Positions 1 to 18,412 of a stretch of DNA of 64,000 bases are shown piece after piece; the first letter of the stretch is position 1; each line of letters starts with the position of its first letter. The stretch spans positions 68,400,444-68,464,443 of the forward strand of contig NC_029516.1 of assembly GCF_001577835.2 (NCBI RefSeq). Reading direction: 5' to 3'. Position numbers and translations under genes: made by a program. Source of the stretch: Coturnix japonica (taxonomy: Eukaryota > Chordata > Aves > Galliformes > Phasianidae). The notes beneath the pieces are model-generated. The model was not told where the DNA came from. It was given only the letters and a program-made list of their open reading frames with translations, and ran no database searches.

Positions 1-3000
1 CTTGGGGTCAACATCGTCTGAGCACTCTGAATCAGTAAGACTCTGGCCTGGATCTTGGGCTTCCAATCTCCTCTTGCTAGTCACTGAAAGAAAGGATAAG
101 AGATTTGGGGAGGGGGACGGAATCACTGTTGCACGTGATCATACAGCTCTGTGCACGTCCATTTTTGGGGAAAGGAGTCAAGCTAATTACCTTTAAGCTA
201 TATGTCCTTTCTACAGCTGGCAAGAGTTGTGCAGTTTTGAGCAACTAGAAGTCTACTGCTAAAATAGGCTGCAGTGGGCATTGAGTTTTCTGAGACTTCA
301 GAGGGAGCTGAGACAGAGGGTTCAGGTACAATCTTCGTCTCTGTGGAGGCAGCCCCAACCTGTTCTGAGTCTCAGAATCAGGGAGAATGGGATCTCTCTG
401 TGCTCCTTTTTAACTTTTGGAAACCAGCTGCACTGTGAATCTTAGAATCTTAGAAGCATAAACCTGTTTGCTGCCTCTTGAACTCAGCAGTTTTAACAAT
501 GATGGATTTTCAATGAATTAATCAGACGCTATTTGTCACCACTACAGCCCTGGGCCTCATTCCTTCTGCTTAGACCATTGGCTCCTCCAGTGCCTCTGCT
601 TGATTTTCAGGTCTATGGTTTGTATAGAGATAAAATACACAAATGTATGGTAATCACATTTCTGCACTGAGGACACCCGAACAAGGTCAGCTCTACAGCA
701 GTCTGTGGTTGGAGTAGTTCTGCTGTACTGTTTCTGTTTCTGTGTGGATTTTAAGTAGCTGGCCTTGAGCTGGCGTGGCTGTAGGACAGCAAGTATTACA
801 GAGATACCACCTAGCGCTCATGCTGACTCTAACTATGTATTAGCTTAGTACAGGCTTGTGATTTGCAGTTCTAAACAAGGCAGCAGAACAAAGATGAGTT
901 CTTCTATTCTTCTCTCTTTTTCTTATTTCACAATGCTTACAGCAGCAAAAGCAACACGTTGCAGATCCCCAGAAGACCATGGGAAGCAACAGTAGCAGCA
1001 AAACCGAACCCCAGAGTGCACGTGAGTGTCTACTTCAGGCTAGACTGAAATGAATCATTCCCATAAATTCCAGGTGCTTTCACAGATTTCCATAGGAATA
1101 AAAATAGTAATTGTTATCCAGATTTGTCTGCTTTATGGTTTCCTACAGCTGCTCCCATCCCTCAGCTATGGAGCTGGAAGTAGTGTCACTGTCTCTGAAA
1201 GAGGATGTGATAGAAAGATGGAGGGAATTCGGTGCTCAAACTGAGTGACAACAGAGCTTGCCCCAGTCTGAGGTCTAGGATCTGTATGCAGGGCTGTATT
1301 TTGCTCTTTGTCAGGGCTTCTGCCCTGGGATTTGTATCCTCAAAACTAGCAAAGAAAGCAAATGACAGTAATTGATGAAATTGTTACCTGGGAGAATTTA
1401 GAAGCGCTTCCTGTTAGGTGTCTGGTTCTCTGTGTGTACTGAAAGAAGGATAGAAGGCTAGCAAATCTATTCTTTTTCCCTTCCAGGACGGAAGATGAAG
1501 CCTTTGCTTCCTCGGATCAACTCCTACCTTGTTCCAATCCAGTTTCCAATGAGTCAGCCTCTTATCTTGCAGCCTTCTTTGAAGGTTCCTCTACCTGCGG
1601 CACAGGGAACATCCCAAAACAGCTCAGAGACCTTCCAGAGCAATAAACGTGTGCGCATTGCTCCAAAGGTTGTTTGTTGTTTTCTTTTTGTTTTTTCCCT
1701 TCTTTGTAGGGAGCTGGTGGAATGGGTGTTTGTGTTTTGTATGGTTTGTTTTCTCCATAGCTATTTTCTTCCCTGGACTGTTTTTCACATGGTTCCTTTA
1801 TGTATCTTTACTGGGTCCTCCAAGCCTGTAAGCTTCTGGCTAGGTGACGGTTCTTGCTTTTCCTTTTCTGTCTCTAGTGTGACTATACCTGCTAGTTGAT
1901 TTGCTGTATGTATGTTACTTTAATTCACTAGAGGAGTGAGTGTTCTGGATTGCATGGTCAAGACCATGTTTCTTTCCTGCTCCGATGAGAAGAAATAGGA
2001 TTAGGGGAAACAGCTTTCTTCTGCCCCTTAAGCACTCAGATATATTGATATCAGACACTTAGGCATTGTTAGGCTTCATCTTGTTCCATTCTTTTTAACA
2101 TTGATCCTGTTTTCCTTTATGCATCTGTTAATTTATATTCTCTCCTGCTATGATTTCTTTTCCCACGTATTTTATTTTTGATAACATTTTAATTCATTTA
2201 TTTTTCCTTGGTTTCTGTGAAATATAACCTCATTCTTTCTGTTATTACAGACATAAATAGTGTAAGGAGAATCAAATACAGAAGTGTTCAGCTATCTGTC
2301 CTAGAAGTTGCTCATAGCAGCAGCACTCTGAAGCATGTAACTCCCTGCCAATTTGCTAAAATTTTACCCATTATGAATTGTAGACTTGTCTGTGTCAATT
2401 TCAAAGGCAGATCAATGTCTAGCTGTTGTTATTGCTACCTCTTTATGAAGGTCCTCCTTTCACTTGTTCTTCTGTCCTTAGCTGCTAGTCTGCTAGTCTT
2501 TCTTTTCTGTCTTCCATTGTCATTTGCATGTTGAGTGGTTAAGATTCCTGTTTACTGACTGTGTATTTATTTCTTTTGTAGATGTCTCTCTCTTTTGAAG
2601 AGTCGTCCTCTTTACCCATGGCTGCGGTCAAGGAGGCGAGCCAATGTGATGAAGGATTATTTTCCCCAACACATTCTCTGAAGGAGACCAACTGTCAGAC
2701 TGGTGAGGAACCATCTTTCCCTGAGGCACTCGCTATTAAGGAGGAGGAAGGCTCACAGCTGGGAGACTGGCTGTCCCCTTTTGCTTCAACCATAACTGTA
2801 AAGGAAGAGTCAGACTTGTTTGTCCCTGTCTCAGCCGCGACAGAGAAGAAATGTTTCACTGTGCTGAAGTCACCATCTAAGGGTGTTTCTGACTCACTAG
2901 TTATAAAGAGATGTGATAGGCGGGAAATGAGCAGATCCAGAAGGAAACAGCGCCTAGCACTGCCTTGCTCAGAAGAGCCTGTCCTTATCTTTCAGGAGAG

Positions 3001-3637
3001 CAATGAATTTGATCCTTTACAGTTAGGAGCAGACCTCCCCTTACTGCAGGAAGACCAGCCTCTAGAGAACGTATCACAGCTGAGATGCCTCCAGGGTGAA
3101 GAGGGACCTTTTAAAACACCAGTCAAAGAGATGTTCAGCAAATTGCCAGTTTCTTCGACTCCCTGCAAAGTCCCAGCAACTACTACTACTACCCCCCCGA
3201 CAGGGGGCCTTGACCCCTGGAAGTCTGCATTGTCAGCCAAGAGAGGTAATGAGCTGGATTTCAGTCCGGTGAGAACCCTTCAGCTGCCATTCACACCCTT
3301 CCAGGAGAACCAGGACTTGCTGGATTTTAACAGCACCCCCCTTAAAAATCCTCTCCCTGAGTCCTCTTGGGAACTGCTCAATACAGAATCCAATGACACA
3401 GTGCACAGCCCCCTCACGAGCTCTCCATCTCTTATTCACAAATCTGCTAAGCAGTTGCCCCTTGAACTGCCAGCCTCTGGTTTTACTGAAAACCGATCAC
3501 TCATGGAGGGCCTGATTTTGGACACCATGAATGACAGTTTGAGCAAAATCCTTTTAGATATCAGCTTTCCTGGTCTTGAGGATGAAAACTTAGGAACAGA
3601 CATTAGTTGGTCTCAGCTTATACCTGAAATGAAGTAA
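1..3637 (+). CDS. FOXM1: Forkhead box protein M1, C-terminal four coding exons (partial at left edge)
   Basis: Coding exons seen: <1-34, 943-1021, 1487-1668 and 2582-3637 (stop 3635-3637). The joins keep frame: phase 0 at 34/943, phase 1 at 1021/1487 (the split codon gives the first Arg of RRKMKPLLPR), phase 0 at 1668/2582. The forkhead domain lies left of the window; exon 1-34 is the segment just after it. Recognisable human FOXM1 blocks are RRKMKPLLPR, SYLVPIQFP, KRVRIAPK, SRSRRKQ, GPFKTPVKE and the C-terminal transactivation segment LDTMNDSLSKILLDISFPGL ending in WSQLIPEMK. The last exon is 351 codons, as expected for the FOXM1 regulatory and transactivation region, and is rich in Ser/Thr-Pro sites that cell-cycle kinases use in the family. 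FOXM1 drives G2/M genes in the nucleus. The donor after 1668 (GTTGTT) is unusually weak. It converges on ITFG2, as in human. Confidence 0.96.
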
Positions 3638-3972
3638 ACTGTACAGAAGCCTGAATTTGGCTTATTTGGATTTAAAAGAAAGCACCCTCCTTTTCTGAGA
3701 TCTGTTCGTGTAGTCAAAAGCAGATACTCTTTTTAGACAGTTCTTTCATTCATGGGAATACTGATTCCTGCTAAGCTGGGAAACAGGCCTGTTGGCTGCT
3801 ATGAGCTGCCTTTTTGAGCTGCAATGGACTATTTATCCATGTCAAAGTAGAACCTCTCTAATCCGGTGCTAGAGTGGAGAGTCCCTGGAGAGGGGTTATC
3901 AGGAAAGCATCTAGATAGGCCCTGAACAGCTCTGGCTAATCGAGGCATTAAAGAAATGGGTACACTCCTCAA
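3638..3972 (+). other. FOXM1 3' UTR (probable extent)
   Basis: Sequence after the FOXM1 stop shows no further homology. The first plausible poly(A) signal is ATTAAA at 3947-3952, which would give a 3' UTR of about 330 bases. The true end could lie further right; AATAAA also occurs near 5650. Confidence 0.45.
3947..3952 (+). terminator. candidate FOXM1 poly(A) signal ATTAAA
   Basis: ATTAAA is the common variant of the vertebrate poly(A) signal and is the first such hexamer after the FOXM1 stop. The T-rich run downstream near 4020-4050 could serve as the GU/U-rich element, but is somewhat far. Confidence 0.4.
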
Positions 3973-6104
3973 CCATGTCCAATAGGAAAGGCTCTGAGCA
4001 CTTCCTCCTTCTCTGGCCTTACTTTCTTTTACTTTGTTCTCATCTTATTTAGCCTCTTCTGTTTAGGTTTAATGGCTTCAAGCCCCTTACATTCCTTAAA
4101 TTACTAGCTCTTTATTATAACGGTAACTTTATTCTTGTAGAGTTATTAGGGGAATATTTGAGTTGGTAAAAGGATTTAGCTTAGCATCCGTATGTTCTGC
4201 TTGCCCTGTATTCATCTAGATGAGATCCCCAAACACCATTTTCTTTTTATCCAAAAACACATTGGCCTTGAAAGTTGCCCAAACATAAATCTGAAAAAAT
4301 CATCTATATATGATTGAGTGGCTAGTCAAGCTAAACAGAAATTATTAACTGGATTGCAGCATAAAATCTTGGTTCAGTTTTCCTTCTCAGCTCTTCTTTC
4401 CTTCCTAGGCTGGAATGGAGAAGACCTGTAACTCTTTTGGTTCCGTAGTCCTATTAATATGTGTGTAGAGGTCTTGGTATAGCCACATATTTCTAAGAAA
4501 TACTCCATACACGGGTGCTGCTTTGTGAGAAAGGGCTGTTCATAAAATAGTTTCAGTAGCAGGCCAAGCAACCACAGCCACGATCTGGGCAAACTTCTTT
4601 TAATGTGTCAGTATTTACAAGACATCAATAGAAACACCTTGCCTCAGAAGTTTCCTCAAATCTTAGTGATCATTCTTGGTACTGTGCCCATGACAGCCCC
4701 TGCAAGTCTCTTGCTGCCTGACGTCAATGAGTTGTCCCGAGATTTTTCTCTTACCTTAGACAACGTAACTTCTTGAAATCTTTGTCCTACCTGAAGCACT
4801 GAGGGTAGGAATGAAACCTTTTTAAGCAGTCACAGAGTATGAAAATATATAAGAAATCAAAAAGGAACAGAGAGGCCAAGCATGTACTTCAGGCTTTTCA
4901 CCCACTGCTGTATCACAAGAAGCTCCACTAGAGATGCTGAGGTAAAGTGTGTTAAGTTGAATCCTCTGTTTTGGAGTTCAGGATATACCTAATGTGAGTC
5001 TGATGCTCTCAGGTCCCATGCTGGCCAGCATCCCCTGGTTAATCACCACCACCTTTGCTCAGTTCCATCAAAATTCATTCTTCGTTAATCTGTGTAGCTT
5101 ACTGAAGTAATATTGATACAGCAACCACAGTAGTGATGACATACAGTATTATATAGCAATTGGCAAATGAAGGCATCTCCTAAACTGATGCCTTCTATTT
5201 TATTATGCTGGCCCATGATGTCTGAGGCAGATGTTGGTGGTGTGGCAGTAGAGGCTGAACCTTCCCACTAATACTCCATTCCATGTTGTTGCTGTGCGGC
5301 AGATGGCAGCTTAGGGGCAGAATGGCGTCAGATGTGTGAGTGCGTATGAAGCAAAGATGTGGAATTGAATTCCTCCGTGCAGAAGAAATGGCATCAGTTG
5401 ACATTGGTCGCTTCCTGAGTGTTTATAAATAACAAGCAGTGCATGGTAGCGCAGTGAAGCGGTGGATGGTGCGTTTCAGTGGTGATAGTGGCAGCGGGTC
5501 ATCTCAGCAGGTGCTGATTTCTCACAAGTGCAGCGCTCTCGTTTGTGGCTGGCAAAGCTGCACAGCTAATGGTAGTGACTGCACTGCAAATACTGTTTGG
5601 TAGTTCTGTCACATCCTGGGCTCTTTGTGTCTGTTGTATTTTCCATGGAAATAAATAGGAGGCGTTACTCTTTAACTCTCAGTGCACTGCATGATGTTAT
5701 GATGTGGAATACCGATAACAAAACATCATAGAACCATGATGTAGGAGCTATGATATACCCAGTCAGTGCCGTGCTCTTTGGCCCAGGTGCCATGAGTCTT
5801 TTTCATAAAGGAGTCCAGTTGTCTAAGTTAGTTCTTTCTTGGGTGCCTTTAGCAGTCCAGATCTTCCTGAACCACGTCAGTTTTGGTAGCCTGGTTCACC
5901 TGCTGTATATTTTCATGTTCAGTGGCCTAACTTGGATACATGAGCATCTGCTTGACATGCTTTTACAACCAAGCTTTCTATTCCTTTCTGTGCATGCAGC
6001 AACATTGGAAGGCCATCTGAATGGCTTTCACCTCTGAACACTGGCTTGATTCACTTTCTCTTTCAGCAGTTTCCTGAGACATGCAAGAAAACCAAGACAC
6101 TGTA
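3973..6104. other. FOXM1-ITFG2 convergent spacer, no gene recognised
   Basis: No exon with family similarity and no clear repeat was recognised here. The short open frames on both strands lack similarity to known proteins. In human the NRIP2 and TEX52 genes sit between ITFG2 and FOXM1; nothing resembling them was seen. Confidence 0.5.
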
Positions 6105-6530
6105 TCTCTGAGAGTAATGTTCAAACGCTTCATGAACTTCCTTCAGTCGTCTTTTCTCTAGGCTGAACAAAGTGACCTCAGCCACTGCTCACATATCTTG
6201 CTTTCTAGACCCTTCTCTATCTTCATAGCTTTCCTTTGGATTCTCTCCAATGTTTTTATGTCCTTCTTATATGGTGTTGCTCACAACTGAACACAGAGCT
6301 CAAGGTGAGGCCATACCTGCACAAAGGGGGACAGTCCTCTCTAGAGTAGCTGTTGCTGCCCTTATCTAGCTAGCAATGCTGTTCCTGATGCACTCCAGGT
6401 AAGGATGGCCCTTTTGGCTGTCAGTGCATACTGTTGACTCAGATTCAACTTGCTGTCACCCACAGATCCCTTTACACAGGGCTGCTCTCCAGCCCTTTGT
6501 CCACTCATCTATATTAATATATATCTACTG
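6105..6530 (-). mobile_element. CR1 LINE fragment, antisense, old
   Basis: The minus strand reads the C-terminal part of CR1 ORF2: the region around AGCCAACAGTATGCACTGAC-like sequence, then the 'GLE..' and 'LFSLEKRRLK' block in decayed form. It has no 3' terminal repeat and many substitutions, so it is an old 5'- and 3'-truncated copy. Confidence 0.75.
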
Positions 6531-7084
6531 TTGCACCATTCCAAGTTCAGAGTTGCAAGATTAAGAGCACTTGACAATGGGCTAGTAACAGACATTGTAT
6601 GCAAGTATAACAGAGCTGTGGAAGTGTAATGAGACAACAGTGGTAGAAGACTGTGAGCCTCAGATGCTCAACCAACGGGTGCCAGGAGAGGCTTTACACG
6701 CGTCAGACCCAGGATGTATAATGGAATGGATTTCACTGACTAGTTGTGCAATTTCTGGCTTGTCAGTAGGGGGTGCGCGCCCATCATTGCAATAATGAAT
6801 AAACTGCTCTTCACAGAGATGTTTGCCTGATTAGAAATGTTTGATCTTAAGCGTGTTTCTCACACTGGGAAGAAGCAATCCTTGTTGTACATACAGACTG
6901 GGGAATGAGATGAAAAAGATGGAGGGGTATCGGTTGGCTGCAAATTGAACAGTGTACCCAGGCATTATAATGGGGCACAAAACTGCACCTAGTATAGGAG
7001 CAGGTCATACAATGAGAAGGGTTGGGTGTTGTTATATAGCAACTCACATAGATGGAAATATACTAACTAAACCATTTCCATCAA
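6531..7084. other. unassigned sequence
   Basis: No coding or clear repeat match. The part 6535-6850 has an AATAAA and TATA-like stretch that vaguely recalls an LTR, but no TG..CA ends with target duplications were found, so it is left unassigned. Confidence 0.4.
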
Positions 7085-7231
7085 AAAAGCCTGATGTCTG
7101 AGATTAGTAAAAACAAGGTCCAAAATCCCACTAACTTTATGTTTTTACTGCTTTTTTATTTTATTTCCTGTCTTAATAAAAATATCAAACATAAAAATGT
7201 TTTGTAACTTACATACGTTAGCTACGTTATA
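7085..7231 (+). mobile_element. hAT (Charlie-like) DNA transposon, 3' terminal fragment
   Basis: This matches, with many substitutions, the 3' end of the hAT copy at 18220-18370 (shared ACAAGGTCAAACATCCCACT-like stretch, then a polyT/ATTTC..AATAAAAAT block and TTGTAACTTA). It belongs to the same transposon family as the copies at 16.5, 24.9, 31.6 and 49.2 kb. Only the distal untranslated tail is kept. Confidence 0.6.
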
Positions 7232-7577
7232 TAATGGCTGCAGATGACACCAAGCTGGGAGGAAGTGTCTATCTGCTTGGGTTGAGGCCAACTGTATGAG
7301 CCTTAACTAGACCAAGTGCCAGGTACTGTGCTTTGATCACAATAACTCCATGCTTTGCTACAGGCTTGGGTTAGAGTGACTGGAAATCTACATGGAGGAA
7401 AAGGATCTGGAGGTGTTGCCAGCCAGCCAAACACGAGCCAGCAGAATGCCCAGGCAGCCAAGAAGGCCCACAGCATCCTGGCTTGTGTAAGAAATAGTGT
7501 AGCCACTGGGGCTAGAGTGGTGATTGTCCCTTTGTACTTAGCACTGCTAAGTCTGCGCCTTGAGAATATGGAGTAAG
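7232..7577 (+). mobile_element. CR1 LINE fragment, sense
   Basis: It contains the CR1 reverse-transcriptase tail in order: GCAGATGACACCAAGCTGGG, the block around GCCAAGTGCCAGGT, ACAGGCTTGGGTTAGAGTG, and AACAGCATCCTGGCTTGT-like sequence with LVPLYLALL. It ends before the CR1 3' terminus, so it is truncated at both ends. Confidence 0.9.
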
Positions 7578-7816
7578 CACTTGAATTTTTTCAGTGTGTT
7601 ATTTATTAGCTGAATGTATTTTATTTTCTGAACTGAATGACATCTTTGGGAGGAGGCACAGGAATGAGGACCTGGGACATCTCCATGCAAAGCTGTGAGC
7701 ATGAGGCATCAAAGAGGAATCTGCTCCAGGAGACCAGACAGACTCTGTGGTCTGGACAGACTTCCATAAGGAAGCATGACAAGCCAGGGAGAATTACAGG
7801 ATTTCTTACTGACTTC

Positions 7817-8130
7817 ATAGAATCATAGACTCACAGGTTTGGAAAGGACCTGCAATATCATCTAGTCCAACCATCCTCCCATTACTGTTGCTACCACAAG
7901 CCACTAAATCATATCTCATAGCCCCTCATCCAGATGCCTCCTGAACACTGCCAGGGATGGCGATTCCACCACCTCCCTGGGCAGCCATCCCAGTGCCTGA
8001 CCACTCTCCGAGATAAAAAAGTTCTTTCTTTTGTCTAATCTAAACCTCCTCTGGTACAACTTGGAGCCATTTCCTCAGGTCCTGTTTGTTGCCTGGGAAA
8101 TGAGGCCAAGCCCCTCCTCATCTTCACTGC
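7817..8130 (-). mobile_element. CR1 LINE 3' end, antisense
   Basis: It begins with the reverse complement of the CR1 3' terminus (TAGAATCATAGACTCACAGG), then the ..CCAACCATCC.. and ..GGGCAGCCATCCCAGTGCC.. blocks of the ORF2 C-terminus and 3' UTR. It is a 5'-truncated insertion. Confidence 0.92.
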
Positions 8131-8690
8131 TTGCATTTCTTCCTTGCTCTGGCAGCTTTGCTGCTTACCTTTTCTCTGTTGTGGAGTATAACTACTGAAG
8201 GATGGAGATCTAAAAACACTTCCTAAAACAGCAGCTGGGTCTGGATGGTGCACGCATCATGAGCAGTGAGTGTACCCCTCCTGGTGGCCGTGGGATGAAG
8301 GCTCATCATCTTCCTTGTGAAGGCTCGTAGTCTTCCTCACTGAACTTTCAACCCTGTGGGAAGGGTAGCCCCTGAACCAGTTCTAACTTCGATTATTCAT
8401 ACAGACTGGATCCAGTCTGATGTCAAAGGAGCTCCTAAGAAAGTCATTAACAGTGCTCTGAATTAGTGCTGTTGCATTTCTTGATCGAAGTGGTACTTTC
8501 AGCTCCCTTTTTTCTTGTATCACCAATACAGTAGAACACACTTCTCCCTGACAGTTTAAAAAGTAAGTCCAATTGCCATGACCTGTAAAATGAGTTTTAA
8601 TGATTCATGGTTAAAGCTGTTCAGCAGTGTTGGGAAAATGTTGCTCAGACAGATTTGCCCAATTATCTTAATTCCAAGAGGAGACAGAGT
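8131..8690. other. ITFG2 downstream flank, nothing recognised
   Basis: No exon, repeat or RNA gene was recognised between the CR1 at 7.8-8.1 kb and the presumed ITFG2 transcript end. Confidence 0.45.
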
Positions 8691-9160
8691 AGAGTCTTCA
8701 GCTTTCTTTATTCAAAGAAAGGGAGAGTCCATGGGACTCAGCACCTCAAAAGTCGCTGCCTCTTTTTTATCCTTCTTTCTGATGCGTTGTCCCTCCTTTC
8801 CTCATTGGCTGAAGTACTCGGAGGTTACAGATGTCCTGGCCCACCCAATATACATTACTCCTTGTATGTGACCTTGTATGTGGCCTGCAAGTTATACCCT
8901 AAGCAGGTGTGGTCGCATTCCTGACCTCACACACGAGGTTAATACTGCTTCACCTGAGATTCTGAGGGAGAAAAGTGAGAATTCTCGCTTGTTCTGGCAA
9001 TCAGAACAGCAGCTCTAGGTTGCTGGAAACAGAAACCTAAAATTAGAGGGATGCCAATTTACTATGACCTAATTGATAGCCGGTACAGGACTCATCAGCA
9101 TCAGGAAAGCACAATGCGAATGATGAGAGCTCCAGTCACAGTATCATGCAGGGTGAATGC
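8690..9160 (-). other. ITFG2 3' UTR (probable extent)
   Basis: On the minus strand this follows the ITFG2 stop (9161-9163) and reaches the AATAAA at 8707-8712. That gives a 3' UTR of roughly 450 bases. No repeat interrupts it. Confidence 0.55.
8707..8712 (-). terminator. candidate ITFG2 poly(A) signal AATAAA
   Basis: The plus strand TTTATT reads AATAAA on the minus strand. It is the first canonical hexamer downstream of the ITFG2 stop. Confidence 0.6.
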
Positions 9161-16330
<7,170 letters not shown>

Positions 16331-16626
16331 GTGGCCCCAGCGTTTTGCTGCCGTATCAAGAAATGCTTTGTGAAGATGAAATAATTGAACTGACAAAGGG
16401 CTGTCACCTCAACAAAACGCTTTTTAAAAAGTTAAGGCTCAAATAGACACTGTTTTAAAAGCTGTTATAAAGTCAGTTTGTCTCATCAAACTATAGCGAA
16501 ATGAAGAAACAGGAAAAACTATTAGAATTTTGGAGATTAAAGCTGCTAATTTCCAATTTTATGTTTTGGTGAAAGTACTGATGCTACAGATACAGATTCT
16601 AATCACCGTTTTTATTAGAGGTATTG

Positions 16627-16859
16627 ATAATCATAGAATTACTCAGGTTGGTAAAGACCTTGAAGATCATTAAGTCCAACCACAGCCTAACCATAGTACC
16701 CTAACTCTAACAACCCTCTGCTAAATCATATCCCTGACCACCACATCCAAACGGCTCTTAAACACATCCAGGGATGGTGACTCAACTACCTCTCTGGAGA
16801 GCCTATTCCAGTGTTTAACTGCCCTTTCTGTAAGGAAGTGTTTCCTAACGTGGTTGCTT
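16627..16859 (-). mobile_element. CR1 LINE 3' end, antisense, nested in hAT
   Basis: It starts with the reverse complement of the CR1 3' terminus (AATCATAGAATTACTCAGG) and on the minus strand encodes [20 protein letters not shown], the typical end of CR1 ORF2. It inserted into the hAT element around it. Confidence 0.93.
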
Positions 16860-17132
16860 TTAACAAAATGGATGCCACACAAATCATCAAAGCTGTCAAT
16901 TTCATAAAGCCCAAGAGACTGAATCATGACCAGTTCTAGGATCCTTAAAAGTATGGATGCTGATTGCGGGGTCATCATTTACTTTTCTGAGTGAAGGTGC
17001 CTAAGTCAAGGTAAAGTGCTAAAAGACTTTACAGAATCAAAAGGAAAATTTGTTCGAGAATGTAGAGATTACAAATGGCTCAGATTTAGCATCTTGGTGG
17101 ATTTGACAGTTCATTTAAATGAGCTAAATAAA

Positions 17133-17599
17133 GAATCATACAATCACCAAGGCTGAAAAAGAACTCCATGATCATCTAGTCCAACCATCCACCTACCAAT
17201 ATTACTGCCCTGAAGCATCTCTAAATACTTGAGCATCTCCAGAGGTGGTGACTCCACAACCTTCCAGAACAGCCTGATCCAGTTCCTGACCACTCTTCTA
17301 GAGTATAAATTCTCCCTAATATCTAACCTGAACCTTCCCCAGCGCATTTTCAGGCTGTTCCCTTTAGTCCTATCACTAGCTGTGTGGGAGAAGAGGCCTA
17401 CTCCACCTCATCACAACCTACTTTTTTCAGGCTACTGTACGGGTTTCCCCATAACCTCTTCTTCTCCAGACTAAACAATCTCAGATCCCTCAGCTGCTCC
17501 TCCAAAGTCTTGTGTTCCAGACCCCTCACCAGCTTCATCCTAATAACCAGACTGCCATTTATGTATCCTCCCAATCGCTGCATTCAGTTGGGAAGGTAT
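17133..17599 (-). mobile_element. CR1 LINE 3' end, antisense, nested in hAT
   Basis: It starts with an AGAATCATACAATCACCAAGG terminus and encodes on the minus strand RRVVRNWIRLFWKVVESPPL and, further in, GLEHKTLEEQLRDLRLFSLE, the CR1 ORF2 C-terminus. It is a second nested insertion in the same hAT copy. Confidence 0.93.
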
Positions 17600-18412
17600 C
17601 AGGTCTATATGCATTGATAGCTTTATTTCATACTCAAATTAGAAAGGGATACATACCTCTGCTTCCAATCAAAGCAAATATACTGTACATAATTTTCTAT
17701 CTGATCCATTAAATCATGCATCTACAAAGTGAAAATCACCTGTGCTTTATTTCAGACGACAGTAATATAAGTTATGGCAAAAAATCTCATGCATTTTGAT
17801 ACGCTAAACACAGTTCTGTGAACAGTGAAAGATATGCAGCCATGCTTGTGTTTTGATATAGGAATCTTAGAATAGGTTTCACAATTTGGAAAAAATAAAA
17901 AAAATTAAAAAAAATCGAACATTTGCAACTTCATTTTCAGTCAAAAAATGTATTATGTGCAAATTTTCACAAGGAATGTATAGAGTTGCAATCAGACGTT
18001 CAACTGAAAAAAAAAAATTGTCTAGTCTCTTTACCAGACTTTCATAAGCCCTCTCTTACCAAAGAAATCCCCTGCTTCACAGTCATGCCTTATTCATGTC
18101 ATCACTTTTTGGCAGTATATACATTTATGAACAATTATTGTCAAGGATGAAACGTAGGATTAACACCTGGAGAACTCACTAGGAATGGCAACCACTGCCA
18201 CTGAACCAGCTCGATACATTAGTCTCACAAAAACAAGGTCAAACATCCCACTAGCATTATGCTTTTGCTGCTGTTTTTGTGTTTCAATAAAAATTCATTA
18301 AAAAATAGGACTTGTTACTTAAATACGTTGAATTCATTTAATTAATATGCAACCCATGGCAATTCCTGTTGGCTCAATGCAGCCCAGGAAAACCAAAAGG
18401 CTGGACAACCTC

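Larger units (their letters stand above)
16480..18412 (+). mobile_element. hAT (Charlie-like) DNA transposon, decayed, interrupted by two CR1s
   Basis: Pieces at 16480-16626, 16860-17132 and 17600-18412 are collinear with the copy at 24.9-26.4 kb. The middle piece reads (decayed) [12 protein letters not shown] and F...RWLSQG-like codons, the hAT-Charlie transposase block known from GTF2IRD2 and ZBED proteins. The right end holds a terminal inverted repeat (about 18371-18410; minus strand begins GGTTGTCCAGCCTTTTGG). CR1 insertions at 16627-16859 and 17133-17599 split it. It is dead: the frame is broken in several places. Confidence 0.72.

Noticed and set aside
1495-1899. 134-codon frame running past the FOXM1 exon
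   Set aside because: The part after 1668 is T-rich intron; homology and phase resume at 2582.
6535-6850. LTR-like block with TATA- and AATAAA-like motifs
   Set aside because: Ends could not be defined and no related copy was found.
8630-9160. LTR-like block with AATAAA antisense to the plus strand
   Set aside because: Better explained as the ITFG2 3' UTR and poly(A) signal; no TG..CA ends or target duplications seen.
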